Part shown: in pieces, positions 25,133 to 32,458 of the stretch
How positions within the stretch are numbered: position 1 is the stretch's first letter
Layout: each line of letters starts with the position of its first letter
NCBI GenBank assembly: GCA_017460585.1
Contig: JAFUAR010000008.1
Span: 1 to 32,458, forward strand
Source of the DNA: Clostridia bacterium
Lineage (GTDB): Bacteria > Bacillota > Clostridia > Christensenellales > Aristaeellaceae
Length of the DNA stretch: 32,458 nt
Reading direction: 5' to 3'
Position numbers and translations under genes: made by a program
Notes under the pieces: model-generated
What the model saw: only the letters and a program-made list of their open reading frames with translations
Told to the model about the DNA's origin: nothing
Database searches by the model: none

Positions 25133-25153
25133 GGGGTGGATGCGTTCCACCCC
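25133..25153 (+). terminator. Intercistronic hairpin between the binding protein and permease genes
   Basis: GGGGTGGA-N5-TCCACCCC is a perfect 8-bp stem followed by TTGTTCTGT. It sits in the 92-nt gap after the binding-protein stop. Such hairpins partly terminate transcription or stabilise the upstream message, so the binding protein would be made in excess over the permeases. Confidence 0.65.
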
Positions 25154-25211
25154 TTGTTCTGTACTTTCCCATGTTCGGACGCGTCTGGACTGGGAATCGG
25201 AGGGATGCCCA

Positions 25212-26096
25212 ATGAATAAAAACCTTTCTTACCAGCGGCGTATGAGGCTGCAATACGCTTCGTTAATGGTTCCGGCATTGGTACTGTTTACAGTAGGTCT
25301 CATTGTGCCAATCATAATGTGTTTCTATTTTTCGCTGTTCTCATGGGATGGATTTGCTGCGGAAAAGGTGTTTCTGGGATTGGGAAACTATACGCAGATC
25401 GTCCATGATGAGTACGTAATGGGTACATGGAAGTTCACGATCTTATTCGCGGTGATGAATTCCATAATAGCGGATGTGGGTGCGCTTCTGCTTGCGGTGT
25501 TACTGGATAGCGCCATTCGCGCTAGAACCCTGCACCGTACGCTGGTGTTTATTCCTTGTTTGTTCAGCTCCATCGTAACAGGTTTTGTGTGGAAAAAAAT
25601 ATATTCGGTCGTATTGCCCGGCATTGTGGAGAGTTTGGGTCTTAAAATCTATACACAGTTGTTCGGCAGCCCCAATACGGTAATGGCGGGCTTAACCATA
25701 GCAAACTGCTGGCAATGGATTGGGCTGTGGATGATGATCTATTTGGCCGCCCTGCAATCCATCTCTCCGGAGTACTACGAGGCGGCGCGCGTAGACGGGG
25801 CGAACGCTGTTCAGCGCTTTTTCCACGTAACGGTGCCTATGCTCATGCCCGCCATCATCACCTGTACCGTGGGACTCACCACAGGGGCGTTGAAGACCTA
25901 CGATATTCTGGTTACGGCTACGGAAGGCGGACCGGGGCGGTCCTCCAATACCATCGTGTACTATACCTTTAACGCGGCGTTTAAGCTCAAGCAGTATGGC
26001 TACGGTTCCGCCATGTCGGTATCGCTCATTATCATGCTGCTGATCGTTGCCGTGGTGCAGTTGAAACTGTTCAGCAAAAAGGAGGTGCAGCTATGA
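25212..26096 (+). CDS. Sugar ABC transporter permease, MalF/UgpA type
   Basis: A 294-residue inner-membrane permease with about six helices. The EAA loop that docks the ATPase is seen as YYEAARVDGANAVQRFFHVTVPML, near residues 190-213. The conserved ending motif ALKTYDILVTATEGGPGRSSNTIVYY follows. The frame is open from 25128, but I start at the ATG at 25212 because GGAGGG is 7 nt upstream and the residues before it have no family character. It would form a heterodimer with the next gene product. Its stop and the next ATG overlap (ATGA). Confidence 0.95.
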   Translation: MNKNLSYQRRMRLQYASLMVPALVLFTVGLIVPIIMCFYFSLFSWDGFAAEKVFLGLGNYTQIVHDEYVMGTWKFTILFAVMNSIIADVGALLLAVLLDSAIRARTLHRTLVFIPCLFSSIVTGFVWKKIYSVVLPGIVESLGLKIYTQLFGSPNTVMAGLTIANCWQWIGLWMMIYLAALQSISPEYYEAARVDGANAVQRFFHVTVPMLMPAIITCTVGLTTGALKTYDILVTATEGGPGRSSNTIVYYTFNAAFKLKQYGYGSAMSVSLIIMLLIVAVVQLKLFSKKEVQL

Positions 26097-26944
26097 AAAA
26101 GGCGAAGGCACCCAAGCCAAAGTATACGTGGTCTACATTTGGCTTGCAGCTCATTGCGCTGGTCGTCGCGCTGTTTTTTGCGTTTCCCTTGGTCATTATA
26201 GTGAACAATGCGTTTAAAACTACGCGCGAGCTGGCGATGAACCATCCGCTCTCCATGCCGGAGCAGTTCAATTTTAATAATTTTGCCAATGCGTGGAAGA
26301 AGCTGGAGTTGGGTACGGCATTTGCCAATTCTTTCATTTACACTGGGGTTAGCGTCGTAATTATTGCGTTCGTATGCACAATCACAGCTTGGGCAATCGC
26401 TCGAGGGCAATCACGATTTTTCCGCTTTAGTCGGGTGTATTTTTTGATCGGTATACTGATACCCGCCCAAGCCCTGTGTCTGCCAATTTACCTGCTGTGG
26501 AACCGAATGGGTTTGACCAATTCAAAGCTGGGTCTGATCGCGTTATACGTATCTACCGGACTTTCTTTCGGCATCTTTCTGCAAACTAATTTTATGAAGA
26601 CGGTGCCTATCGATATAGAAGAAGCAGCCTGCATCGACGGCTGTAACGTATATCAGACCTTCTTTAGTGTAGTGCTGCCGCTGTTAAAGGCTCCCATGGC
26701 TACGTTGATTATTACCCAATCTTTCTCGGTGTGGAATGACTATATGTTGGCGAATTTGATGATCCAAAGCAAATTTAAGCGCACGGTAATCATCGCCATG
26801 AAAACCTTGTTTTCTACTACAACGAGCGATTATGCTACGGCTATGGCGGCGATCATACTATCGGCTACTCCGATTATCGTGTTATTTGTGGCCCTGCAAA
26901 AACAGTTTATCAAAGGCATGACAATCGGAGCTGTCAAGGGATAG
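26093..26944 (+). CDS. Sugar ABC transporter permease, MalG/UgpE type
   Basis: A 283-residue partner permease with about six helices. The N-terminal helix is followed by ALVVALFFAFPLVIIVNNAFKT and the EAA loop reads DIEEAACIDGCNVYQTFFSVVLPLLKAPM, near residues 177-205. The C-terminus QFIKGMTIGAVKG is the standard MalG-type ending. Translation is coupled to the upstream permease by an ATGA overlap. No ATP-binding protein gene follows, so the pair probably uses a multi-purpose ATPase (MsmX-like) encoded elsewhere, as is common for sugar importers in Bacillota. The likely substrate is an oligosaccharide, guessed from family and operon only. Confidence 0.95.
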   Translation: MKKAKAPKPKYTWSTFGLQLIALVVALFFAFPLVIIVNNAFKTTRELAMNHPLSMPEQFNFNNFANAWKKLELGTAFANSFIYTGVSVVIIAFVCTITAWAIARGQSRFFRFSRVYFLIGILIPAQALCLPIYLLWNRMGLTNSKLGLIALYVSTGLSFGIFLQTNFMKTVPIDIEEAACIDGCNVYQTFFSVVLPLLKAPMATLIITQSFSVWNDYMLANLMIQSKFKRTVIIAMKTLFSTTTSDYATAMAAIILSATPIIVLFVALQKQFIKGMTIGAVKG

Positions 26945-26964
26945 GATGCAAGGGAGGAAAAAGC

Positions 26965-27801
26965 TTGAAAAGATACTTAGACGCCAAACAGGATGAGCGG
27001 GTCTTAAGCCTGCTTGGCGGAATTCCATACAAGGTTGTGCCCCATTGGTACAATGCGACTGTGCGACCGCTTTATTTGGATCTTATTCTTCCGAAACAAG
27101 TGGAAAATCGACATGATCTGCCGGTCATCATCTGGTTTTGTGGCGGAGCATTTTCGGTGATGGACCGAGAAGTATGGCTGCCTACGCTAATCGACTACGC
27201 CAAGACCGGTTATGCAGTGGCTTGTGTAGACTACCGTACATCGCCCCAATATCCGTTTCCCGCGCCGGTGGAGGACGCGAAGGCTGCGATTCGGTGGTTG
27301 CGCGCTCATGCGGGCGAATATGGTCTGGATCCGGAGCATTTTGTCGCGATGGGGGAATCTGCCGGCGGCTATCTGGCTTGTATGGCGGCGCTGGGCGGAT
27401 CGGAATTTGATGTTGGGGAAAATCTGGACCAATCTTCCAGTATACAGGGAGTGGTGAACTACTACGGTAAGGTGGATTACGCGTTATGCGAGCAGTACAA
27501 GGGAAGCGATCGCCGAGCAATCGAAGATTTTCTCGGCGGCAATTCCGATCCAACGTTACCAGAAAGGATGTCCTGTCGCAATCTTGTGGATCGTGAAAGT
27601 CCGCCGATGCTTATTATCCATGGGGACGCAGATCCTTTGGTGCCGTTAAGCGAAAGCGAAGCGCTCTACGAGGCGCTGCAGCGCTGCGGCGTGAGGTCGG
27701 AGTTGTGCATACTCAAGGGCGCGGGGCACGGAGAGGATGTATTCTACCAACCGCCAATTCGCCGTATCATTCTCGATTTTTTGGCGGAGGTTTTGCACTG
27801 A
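26965..27801 (+). CDS. Alpha/beta-hydrolase esterase (carbohydrate or hydroxycinnamoyl esterase-like)
   Basis: A 278-residue cytoplasmic hydrolase with no signal peptide. The catalytic triad is visible: nucleophile Ser132 in GESAGG, Asp223 in HGDADPLVP and His255 in GAGHGED. The oxyanion segment is WFCGGAF (57-63), close to the HGGG pattern of the hormone-sensitive-lipase/BD-FAE group with Cys in place of His. The TTG at 26965 has GGGAGG about 9 nt upstream. It starts 20 nt after the permease pair, so it is likely cotranscribed. The context suggests it removes acetyl or other acyl groups from the sugar brought in by the transporter. The actual substrate is unknown. Confidence 0.88.
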   Translation: MKRYLDAKQDERVLSLLGGIPYKVVPHWYNATVRPLYLDLILPKQVENRHDLPVIIWFCGGAFSVMDREVWLPTLIDYAKTGYAVACVDYRTSPQYPFPAPVEDAKAAIRWLRAHAGEYGLDPEHFVAMGESAGGYLACMAALGGSEFDVGENLDQSSSIQGVVNYYGKVDYALCEQYKGSDRRAIEDFLGGNSDPTLPERMSCRNLVDRESPPMLIIHGDADPLVPLSESEALYEALQRCGVRSELCILKGAGHGEDVFYQPPIRRIILDFLAEVLH

Positions 27802-27830
27802 GCCCCTGCGTTTCAATTCTACCCCTATGC

Positions 27831-27871
27831 AATCAGGCGGCGGACGCATATTTCGCGTCCGCCGCCTGATT
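27831..27871 (+). terminator. Strong bidirectional hairpin between convergent genes
   Basis: A perfect 17-bp stem (AATCAGGCGGCGGACGC at 27831-27847 with its complement at 27855-27871) encloses a 7-nt loop. It lies between the esterase stop and the stop of the convergent binding-protein gene. T runs are short on both sides, but the stem is very stable. Confidence 0.8.
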
Positions 27872-27885
27872 TGGCGTTATACTCG

Positions 27886-28635
27886 TTATTCGGCTACGAT
27901 ATACTGGTCGATGATGCTCTGCACGGTGCCGTCCGCCATCAGCGCCTCCAGCGCGGCGTTGAAATCCTCATAGAGCGGACTCTCCTTCGGGAAGCAGAAG
28001 GCGTAGTCCTCCAGTACGTAGGCGGTATCCAGCAGCTTGAGCCCCTCGTTCGCCTGTACGAAATGAATCGCCACCTGATCGTCTACAATCACGCAATCCA
28101 CCTTGCCCGAATTCAGCGCCACCACCGTATCCGGCGACTTGTTGAAGCGCTCTACCGTGGAGGGCAGACCCAGCGCGTCGATATCGTCGGTAATGTACAG
28201 GTCGCTGGTGGTGCCGATCTGCACGCCGATCTTCCACGAATTTTCCGGATTCAGAATGTCGTCCACCGATTGAATCGGGCTGTCGTTGGTCACAATAACG
28301 GATTGCTTGGCGGTGGTGTAGGTGGTGGTGAAATCCACATTCTGCTTGCGCTCCTCCGTTACGGTAAAACCGGAAACGCCTACGTCCACCTTGCCGGATA
28401 CGACCGCGGCAATAATGGAATCAAACTGCATATCCTGCACTTCTACATCCATGCCCAGCGCTTCGCCGATCTTGTGAATAATGTCGATTTCAATGCCTAC
28501 GATATCGCCGGTCTCGTCGTCGTAGTACTCGTAAGGCGGAAAGTCAATGCTGGAACCCACTTTTATGGTCTCTGCACAGGCGCTCAAGGCGAGCAGGAGC
28601 GAAAGCATAAAAGCAACGATTGCAAACTTTTTCAT
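27886..28635 (-). CDS. Polar amino acid ABC transporter substrate-binding lipoprotein
   Basis: A 249-residue family 3 solute-binding protein. The signal peptide ends in the lipobox LSAC with Cys20, so it is membrane-anchored by lipid. The mature start has TIKVGSSIDFPPYEYYDDETGDIVGIEIDII, the ligand-binding signature of the polar amino acid (His/Gln/Arg/Lys) group, and FDSIIAAVVSGKVDVGVSGFTVTEER. I start at the ATG at 28635, with AGGAGG 9 nt upstream, although the frame is open to 28755. No permease or ATPase gene is next to it. It is divergent from argF across a region with ARG-box-like sites, so an arginine or related ligand is a reasonable guess, not proven. Confidence 0.92.
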   Translation of the reverse strand: MKKFAIVAFMLSLLLALSACAETIKVGSSIDFPPYEYYDDETGDIVGIEIDIIHKIGEALGMDVEVQDMQFDSIIAAVVSGKVDVGVSGFTVTEERKQNVDFTTTYTTAKQSVIVTNDSPIQSVDDILNPENSWKIGVQIGTTSDLYITDDIDALGLPSTVERFNKSPDTVVALNSGKVDCVIVDDQVAIHFVQANEGLKLLDTAYVLEDYAFCFPKESPLYEDFNAALEALMADGTVQSIIDQYIVAE

Positions 28636-28705
28636 GGAAAATAACCTCCTCATGTGAATATGGCGGCTTCTCAATCCATCCATCCTACGCGGGATGTTGG
28701 CGTAA

Positions 28706-28734
28706 AGAATAGCACGATCGGTCGCAATTGTCAA
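28706..28734 (-). promoter_or_regulatory. Sigma-A promoter of the amino-acid-binding protein gene
   Basis: On the minus strand a perfect TTGACA (28734-28729) and TATTCT (28711-28706) are separated by 17 bp. The start would be near 28699, leaving a leader of about 64 nt. The ATG at 28755 is upstream of the promoter, so it cannot be the start codon. Confidence 0.82.
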
Positions 28735-28775
28735 TAATAAAAATGCATAAATCAAGAATATTTAACCCGAATTAG

Positions 28776-28809
28776 TGAATATATGGCACTAAATTTGAAT
28801 AATAATACA
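28776..28809 (+). promoter_or_regulatory. Candidate ARG boxes (ArgR/AhrC sites) upstream of argF
   Basis: TGAATAATAATACA (28796-28809) differs at one base from the ARG-box pattern TGAATWWWWATTCA. A second TGAAT (28776) with a poor right half lies 20 bp upstream, the roughly two-turn spacing of paired ARG boxes. The sites sit about 30 bp upstream of the argF -35 box and between the two divergent promoters. Confidence 0.55.
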
Positions 28810-28819
28810 AATTTTAACG

Positions 28820-28860
28820 CGATTCTACGCGCGCGAACGGTTGCTATACGCGTAGAATCG
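28820..28860 (+). promoter_or_regulatory. Perfect 12-bp inverted repeat overlapping the argF promoter
   Basis: CGATTCTACGCG (28820-28831), 17 bp, then CGCGTAGAATCG (28849-28860). The right arm lies between the -35 and -10 boxes and the left arm just upstream of the -35 box. It does not match the ARG box. It could be the operator of an unknown regulator, or a transient DNA/RNA hairpin. Confidence 0.6.
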
Positions 28861-28869
28861 GCGTATAAT
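28841..28869 (+). promoter_or_regulatory. Sigma-A promoter of argF-carA-carB
   Basis: TTGCTA (28841-28846) and a perfect TATAAT (28864-28869) are spaced by 17 bp. The start would be near 28876, about 32 nt before the argF ATG, which has GGAGG 8 nt upstream. Confidence 0.82.
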
Positions 28870-28907
28870 ACAACCCATAAATGACCACAATAATGGAGGA
28901 ATAGAAT

Positions 28908-29897
28908 ATGAGCATGAAGGGCAGAAGCTTTTTAACCCTGCTGGATTATACGCCTCAGGAGATTCGCGCGCTGCTTTCGCTGGCGGCGGAGCTCAAGGCA
29001 AAGAAGAAGGCTGGAAAGCCGCACGACGAGCTGCGGGGAAAGAATGTGGCGCTGATTTTCGAAAAAACCTCCACCCGTACGCGCTGCAGCTTTGAGGTGG
29101 CGGCATATGATTTGGGCATGGGCGTCACCTATCTGGATCCTTCCGGTTCCCAAATCGGAAAGAAGGAATCCATCGCGGATACAGCGCGCGTGCTGGGCAG
29201 AATGTATGATGGCATCGAGTACCGCGGCTTCGGGCAGGAAATTGTGGAAACGCTCGCAAAGTATGCGGGGGTGCCCGTGTGGAACGGTTTAACCAACGAA
29301 TACCACCCCACGCAGGTGCTGGCGGATATGCTGACCCTGCAGGAGCATTACGGCACGCTGGAAGGGCTTAAGCTGGTCTATATGGGCGACGCGCGCTACA
29401 ACATGGGCAATTCGCTCATGGTGGGCTGCGCCAAGCTGGGGCTGCACTTCGTCGCCTGCGCGCCAAGGGCGTATTTCCCCAACGAGGCGCTGATTGAGAC
29501 GTGTTACGCAATCGCAAAGGAAACGGGCGCCACGCTGGAATTCATTGAAGATCCAATGCAGGCGGTCGCCGGCGCGAACGCCATCTATACGGATGTGTGG
29601 GTCTCTATGGGCGAACCGGACGAGGTCTGGGCGCGGCGCATTGCCGATTTGAAGCCCTATCAGGTGACTCAGGCGCTGATGAACGGCGCGGCGCAGGGCT
29701 GCGTGTTTATGCACTGCTTGCCCTCGTTCCACGATTTGAATACGGGCATCGGGCGCAGTATCGCGGAGAAATTCGGTATTGCGGAAATGGAAGTGACGAA
29801 CGAGGTGTTCGAAAGCCCCGCCTCCATTGTGTTTGACGAGGAGGAGAACCGTATGCATACCATTAAGGCGGTTATGCGCGCAACGCTGGCGGATTGA
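28908..29897 (+). CDS. argF: Ornithine carbamoyltransferase
   Basis: A 329-residue transcarbamoylase that joins carbamoyl phosphate and ornithine to give citrulline. The carbamoyl-phosphate site STRTR is at residues 55-59 and HPTQ at 133-136. DVWVSMGE (229-236) is the ornithine-carbamoyltransferase-specific loop and HCLP lies at 269-272, so it is not aspartate carbamoyltransferase. The start ATG at 28908 has GGAGG 8 nt upstream; a second ATG follows at 28914. It is 21 nt upstream of carA, so enzyme and carbamoyl-phosphate source are made together. Biosynthetic rather than catabolic use is likely because carAB follows and no arcA or arcC gene is present. Regulation by ArgR is suggested by the upstream ARG-box-like sites. 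Confidence 0.95.
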   Translation: MSMKGRSFLTLLDYTPQEIRALLSLAAELKAKKKAGKPHDELRGKNVALIFEKTSTRTRCSFEVAAYDLGMGVTYLDPSGSQIGKKESIADTARVLGRMYDGIEYRGFGQEIVETLAKYAGVPVWNGLTNEYHPTQVLADMLTLQEHYGTLEGLKLVYMGDARYNMGNSLMVGCAKLGLHFVACAPRAYFPNEALIETCYAIAKETGATLEFIEDPMQAVAGANAIYTDVWVSMGEPDEVWARRIADLKPYQVTQALMNGAAQGCVFMHCLPSFHDLNTGIGRSIAEKFGIAEMEVTNEVFESPASIVFDEEENRMHTIKAVMRATLAD

Positions 29898-29918
29898 TGC
29901 ATAGAGAAGGCTGCTGAA

Positions 29919-30977
29919 ATGAGAAAAGCGTATCTAGTATTGGCGGATGGAACGGTATACGAGGGGAAGGGCTTCGGCGCGGAGGTCGAGCGCGTGGGCG
30001 AGCTGGTATTTACCACGGGCATGACCGGCTATATTGAAACGCTGACCGATCCCAGCTACGCGGGACAAATCGTGCTGCAAACCTTTCCGCTCATCGGCAA
30101 TTACGGCATGATTCCCGAAGATTTCGAAGGGAAATGCCATGTAAAGGGCTATGTCGTGCGCGAATGGTGCGAAACGCCCTCCAACTTCCGTATGAGCGGT
30201 ACGGTGGATGCTTTCCTGAAAGAGAGGGGCATTCCCGGCATTTGCGGAATCGATACCCGCGCGGTCACGCGCCGCATACGCACCAGCGGCGTAATGAACG
30301 CCATGATCTGCGCCGAAGTGCCCCAATCGCTGGAAGGTTTGAAGCGTTACCGCGTGGAAAATGTGGTTCAACAGGTTACGCGCTTATCGCCCGCGGAATA
30401 TCCCGCGCAGGGCAAAGCGCATTTTCGCGTGGCGCTCATTGATTATGGCGCGAAACAAGGCATTATTCGCGAATTATGCGCGCGCGGCTGCGCCGTTACG
30501 GCATATCCGGCGAGCGTGTCCGCCGAAACAGTGCTCGCGACCCATCCGGACGGCGTCATGCTGTCCAACGGTCCGGGCGATCCGGCGGAAAATATCGGCT
30601 GCATTCGGGAAATCTCCGCGCTATTGGGCAAGGTTCCGCTCTTTGGCATATGTCTGGGGCACCAGATGACCGCGCTGGCAACCGGCGCGCGCACCGAAAA
30701 GATGATCTACGGACATCGCGGGGCGAATCAGCCGGTGCGCGAGGTGCGGGGAAGCCGCACGTGGATCACTACCCAGAACCACGGCTATCAGGTGGTGTCG
30801 GATTCTCTTTGCGAAGGATACGTATCCTTCATCAACGCCAACGACGGTACCTGCGAGGGCGTGGAATATCCGGCGCTGAACGCCTTTACCGTGCAGTTCC
30901 ATCCGGAGGCGTGCGCGGGTCCCCGCGACACCTCGTTTCTGTTCGACCGCTTTATTTCCATGATGGGAGGAAAATGA
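29919..30977 (+). CDS. carA: Carbamoyl-phosphate synthase small (glutaminase) subunit
   Basis: A 352-residue subunit that hydrolyses glutamine and passes ammonia to the large subunit. The N-terminal CPSase small domain (1-150) has [15 protein letters not shown]. The class I glutamine amidotransferase domain has catalytic Cys245 in FGICLGHQM, and His328 and Glu330 in QFHPEA. The ATG is preceded by AGAGAAGG about 8 nt upstream. The stop is one base before the carB ATG, so the two subunits are translated together. Its place after argF suggests an arginine-dedicated or arginine-co-regulated enzyme; a second pyrimidine-linked copy elsewhere cannot be excluded. Confidence 0.96.
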   Translation: MRKAYLVLADGTVYEGKGFGAEVERVGELVFTTGMTGYIETLTDPSYAGQIVLQTFPLIGNYGMIPEDFEGKCHVKGYVVREWCETPSNFRMSGTVDAFLKERGIPGICGIDTRAVTRRIRTSGVMNAMICAEVPQSLEGLKRYRVENVVQQVTRLSPAEYPAQGKAHFRVALIDYGAKQGIIRELCARGCAVTAYPASVSAETVLATHPDGVMLSNGPGDPAENIGCIREISALLGKVPLFGICLGHQMTALATGARTEKMIYGHRGANQPVREVRGSRTWITTQNHGYQVVSDSLCEGYVSFINANDGTCEGVEYPALNAFTVQFHPEACAGPRDTSFLFDRFISMMGGK

Positions 30978-30978
30978 T

Positions 30979-32458
30979 ATGCCGCTGGACGCATCCATCC
31001 GTAAGACGCTGGTCATCGGCTCCGGTCCCATCGTGATCGGGCAGGCGGCCGAGTTCGATTATGCGGGCGCGCAGGCCTGCCGCGTACTCAAAGCGGCGGG
31101 GGTCAACGTGGTGCTGGTCAATTCCAATCCCGCTACCATTATGACCGATTCCGCCCTTGCCGACGAGATCTATTTGGAGCCGCTCACCGTAAAGACCATG
31201 ATGCGCATTATCGATCGCGAGCGTCCGGACAGTATGCTGGCGGGGCTGGGCGGTCAAACGGGGCTGACCCTCGCCATGCAGCTGGATAAGGAGGGCTTTT
31301 TGCAGTCGCGCGGCGTGCGCCTGATCGGAACGAACGCCGAAGCCATTGACAAGGCGGAGGACCGCCGGCGCTTCAAGGATACAATGCGCGAAATCGGCGA
31401 GCCCACCATTCCCTCCGATATCGCCAACGATGTGTCCGCCGCGCTCGCCGTGGCGGAGCGCATTGGCTATCCGGTGATCGTGCGTCCGGCGTTTACGTTG
31501 GGCGGGGCGGGCGGCGGCGCGGCAAACAATGCCGCAGAGCTTGCGCTCATCGCCCGCACGGGGCTGGATTTGTCGCCCATCACGCAGGTGCTCATCGAAA
31601 AGAGCGTCGCGGGGTGGAAGGAGATCGAATTCGAGGTCATGCGCGATTCTGCGGGCAACGTCATCGCCGTGTGTTCCATGGAGAATATGGATCCCGTGGG
31701 TGTGCACACGGGCGATTCAATCGTGGTCGCGCCGGCACTCACGCTGTCGGACAAGGAATATCAAATGCTGCGCACCGCGTCGCTCAATATCATTACCGCG
31801 CTGGGCATTGTGGGTGGGTGCAACTGCCAGTTTGCGCTGAATCCGGATTCGTTCGAATACGCGGTGATCGAGGTGAATCCGCGCGTGTCGCGTTCCTCCG
31901 CGCTGGCGAGCAAGGCGACGGGCTATCCCATCGCCAAGGTCACCACGCAGATCGCATTGGGCTATACGCTGGATGAAATTCGCAACGAGATTACCGGTCG
32001 TACCTGCGCCTGCTTCGAGCCGACGCTGGATTACGTGGTGGTCAAGCTGCCCAAGTGGCCCTTTGATAAGTTTGCGGGAGCCAGCCGTAAGCTCGGTACG
32101 CAGATGAAGGCGACCGGCGAGGTTATGGCAATTGCGAACAGCTTTGAAATGGCGCTCATGAAGGCGGTGCGCGGCGCGGAGATCGGTTTGGATACGCTGA
32201 ATAAAGCCCCTGCGGATGACGCGCCCCTCAAGGAGCGCCTGACCCGCGTGGACGATCTGCGCCTATTTACGCTGTTCGAGGCGTTGAAGAGCGGCTGGAC
32301 CGTGGAGTCTCTGCATGAGATTACCCGCATTGACTGCTGGTTCCTCGCAAAGCTGCAAAAGCTTGCGCGTTTCGAGGAGCGCATTTCATCGGGCTTGAAT
32401 GAAGATACGTATTTGGAGGGGAAGCGTCTGGGCTATCCGGACGCGGCGCTTGAACGCC
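30979..32458 (+). CDS. carB: Carbamoyl-phosphate synthase large subunit, 5' part (cut by window edge)
   Basis: The first 493 codons are in the window, open to the end. The start [28 protein letters not shown] is the diagnostic carB opening. The first ATP-grasp domain follows with [15 protein letters not shown] near residues 165-180 and the [28 protein letters not shown] and [22 protein letters not shown] motifs of the carboxyphosphate half. The remaining half of this normally ~1070-residue protein lies outside. It combines bicarbonate, ATP and glutamine-derived ammonia into carbamoyl phosphate. ATG 30979 overlaps nothing but follows carA by one base with GGGAGG 9-10 nt upstream. Confidence 0.97.
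   Translation, partial: MPLDASIRKTLVIGSGPIVIGQAAEFDYAGAQACRVLKAAGVNVVLVNSNPATIMTDSALADEIYLEPLTVKTMMRIIDRERPDSMLAGLGGQTGLTLAMQLDKEGFLQSRGVRLIGTNAEAIDKAEDRRRFKDTMREIGEPTIPSDIANDVSAALAVAERIGYPVIVRPAFTLGGAGGGAANNAAELALIARTGLDLSPITQVLIEKSVAGWKEIEFEVMRDSAGNVIAVCSMENMDPVGVHTGDSIVVAPALTLSDKEYQMLRTASLNIITALGIVGGCNCQFALNPDSFEYAVIEVNPRVSRSSALASKATGYPIAKVTTQIALGYTLDEIRNEITGRTCACFEPTLDYVVVKLPKWPFDKFAGASRKLGTQMKATGEVMAIANSFEMALMKAVRGAEIGLDTLNKAPADDAPLKERLTRVDDLRLFTLFEALKSGWTVESLHEITRIDCWFLAKLQKLARFEERISSGLNEDTYLEGKRLGYPDAALER

Noticed and set aside
27871-28644. A 257-codon plus-strand frame opposite the amino-acid-binding lipoprotein
   Set aside because: It is the antisense shadow of a conserved gene and starts inside the terminator hairpin.

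Overview
The window is a 32.5 kb stretch of a bacterial chromosome, most likely a Gram-positive anaerobe of the Bacillota (class Clostridia). The reasons are AGGAGG-type ribosome sites, sigma-A promoters with 17-bp spacers, a CIRCE element at groES-groEL, the DUF512-der-plsY gene order, a YesM/YesN-type two-component system beside a sugar ABC transporter, an ECF vitamin transporter and a BspA-like leucine-rich-repeat secreted protein. A gut or rumen Christensenellales-like organism is a guess only. Codon use is GC-rich except in the large repeat protein, which looks richer in A+T by eye. GTG and TTG starts are fairly common (plsY, trkA, the isomerase-like gene, the esterase, the kinase and its regulator).

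Layout. 1-2877 (minus): a radical-SAM/PDZ DUF512 protein, the ribosome GTPase Der and the first 38 codons of the acyltransferase PlsY, from one promoter. 3011-5138 (minus): groES-groEL with promoter, CIRCE operator and terminator. 5248-8823 (plus): a heterodimeric ABC exporter pair with one degenerate ATP site. 8842-12524 (minus): a TIM-barrel sugar-phosphate isomerase-like gene interrupted by one in-frame TGA, then trkA and trkH for potassium uptake; all three are joined by stop/start overlaps behind a promoter with a perfect 9-bp palindromic operator. 12592-17811 (plus): an ECF S component (probably pantothenate), coaX, recD2, comFC and a SpoU-family rRNA methyltransferase.

17833-21074 (minus): a 1053-residue secreted protein with 18 BspA-type repeats, a Pro-Thr-rich linker, three Ig-like domains and an unrecognised C-terminal domain. 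21167-27871 (plus): a carbohydrate uptake block with sensor kinase, AraC-type response regulator, solute-binding protein, two permeases and a GDSxG-like esterase. There is no dedicated ATPase, so a shared one encoded elsewhere is expected. 27886-28734 (minus): a solitary polar amino-acid-binding lipoprotein. 28841-32458 (plus): argF, carA and the 5' part of carB for carbamoyl phosphate, citrulline and pyrimidine supply. The divergent region between the lipoprotein and argF holds ARG-box-like sites and a perfect 12-bp inverted repeat.

No RNA genes, insertion sequences, CRISPR arrays or phage genes were seen. I found no clear new multi-gene system. The observations most worth following are the in-frame TGA in the translationally coupled isomerase-trkA-trkH operon, a look-alike operator shared by that operon and the ABC exporter, and the regulatory region upstream of argF.
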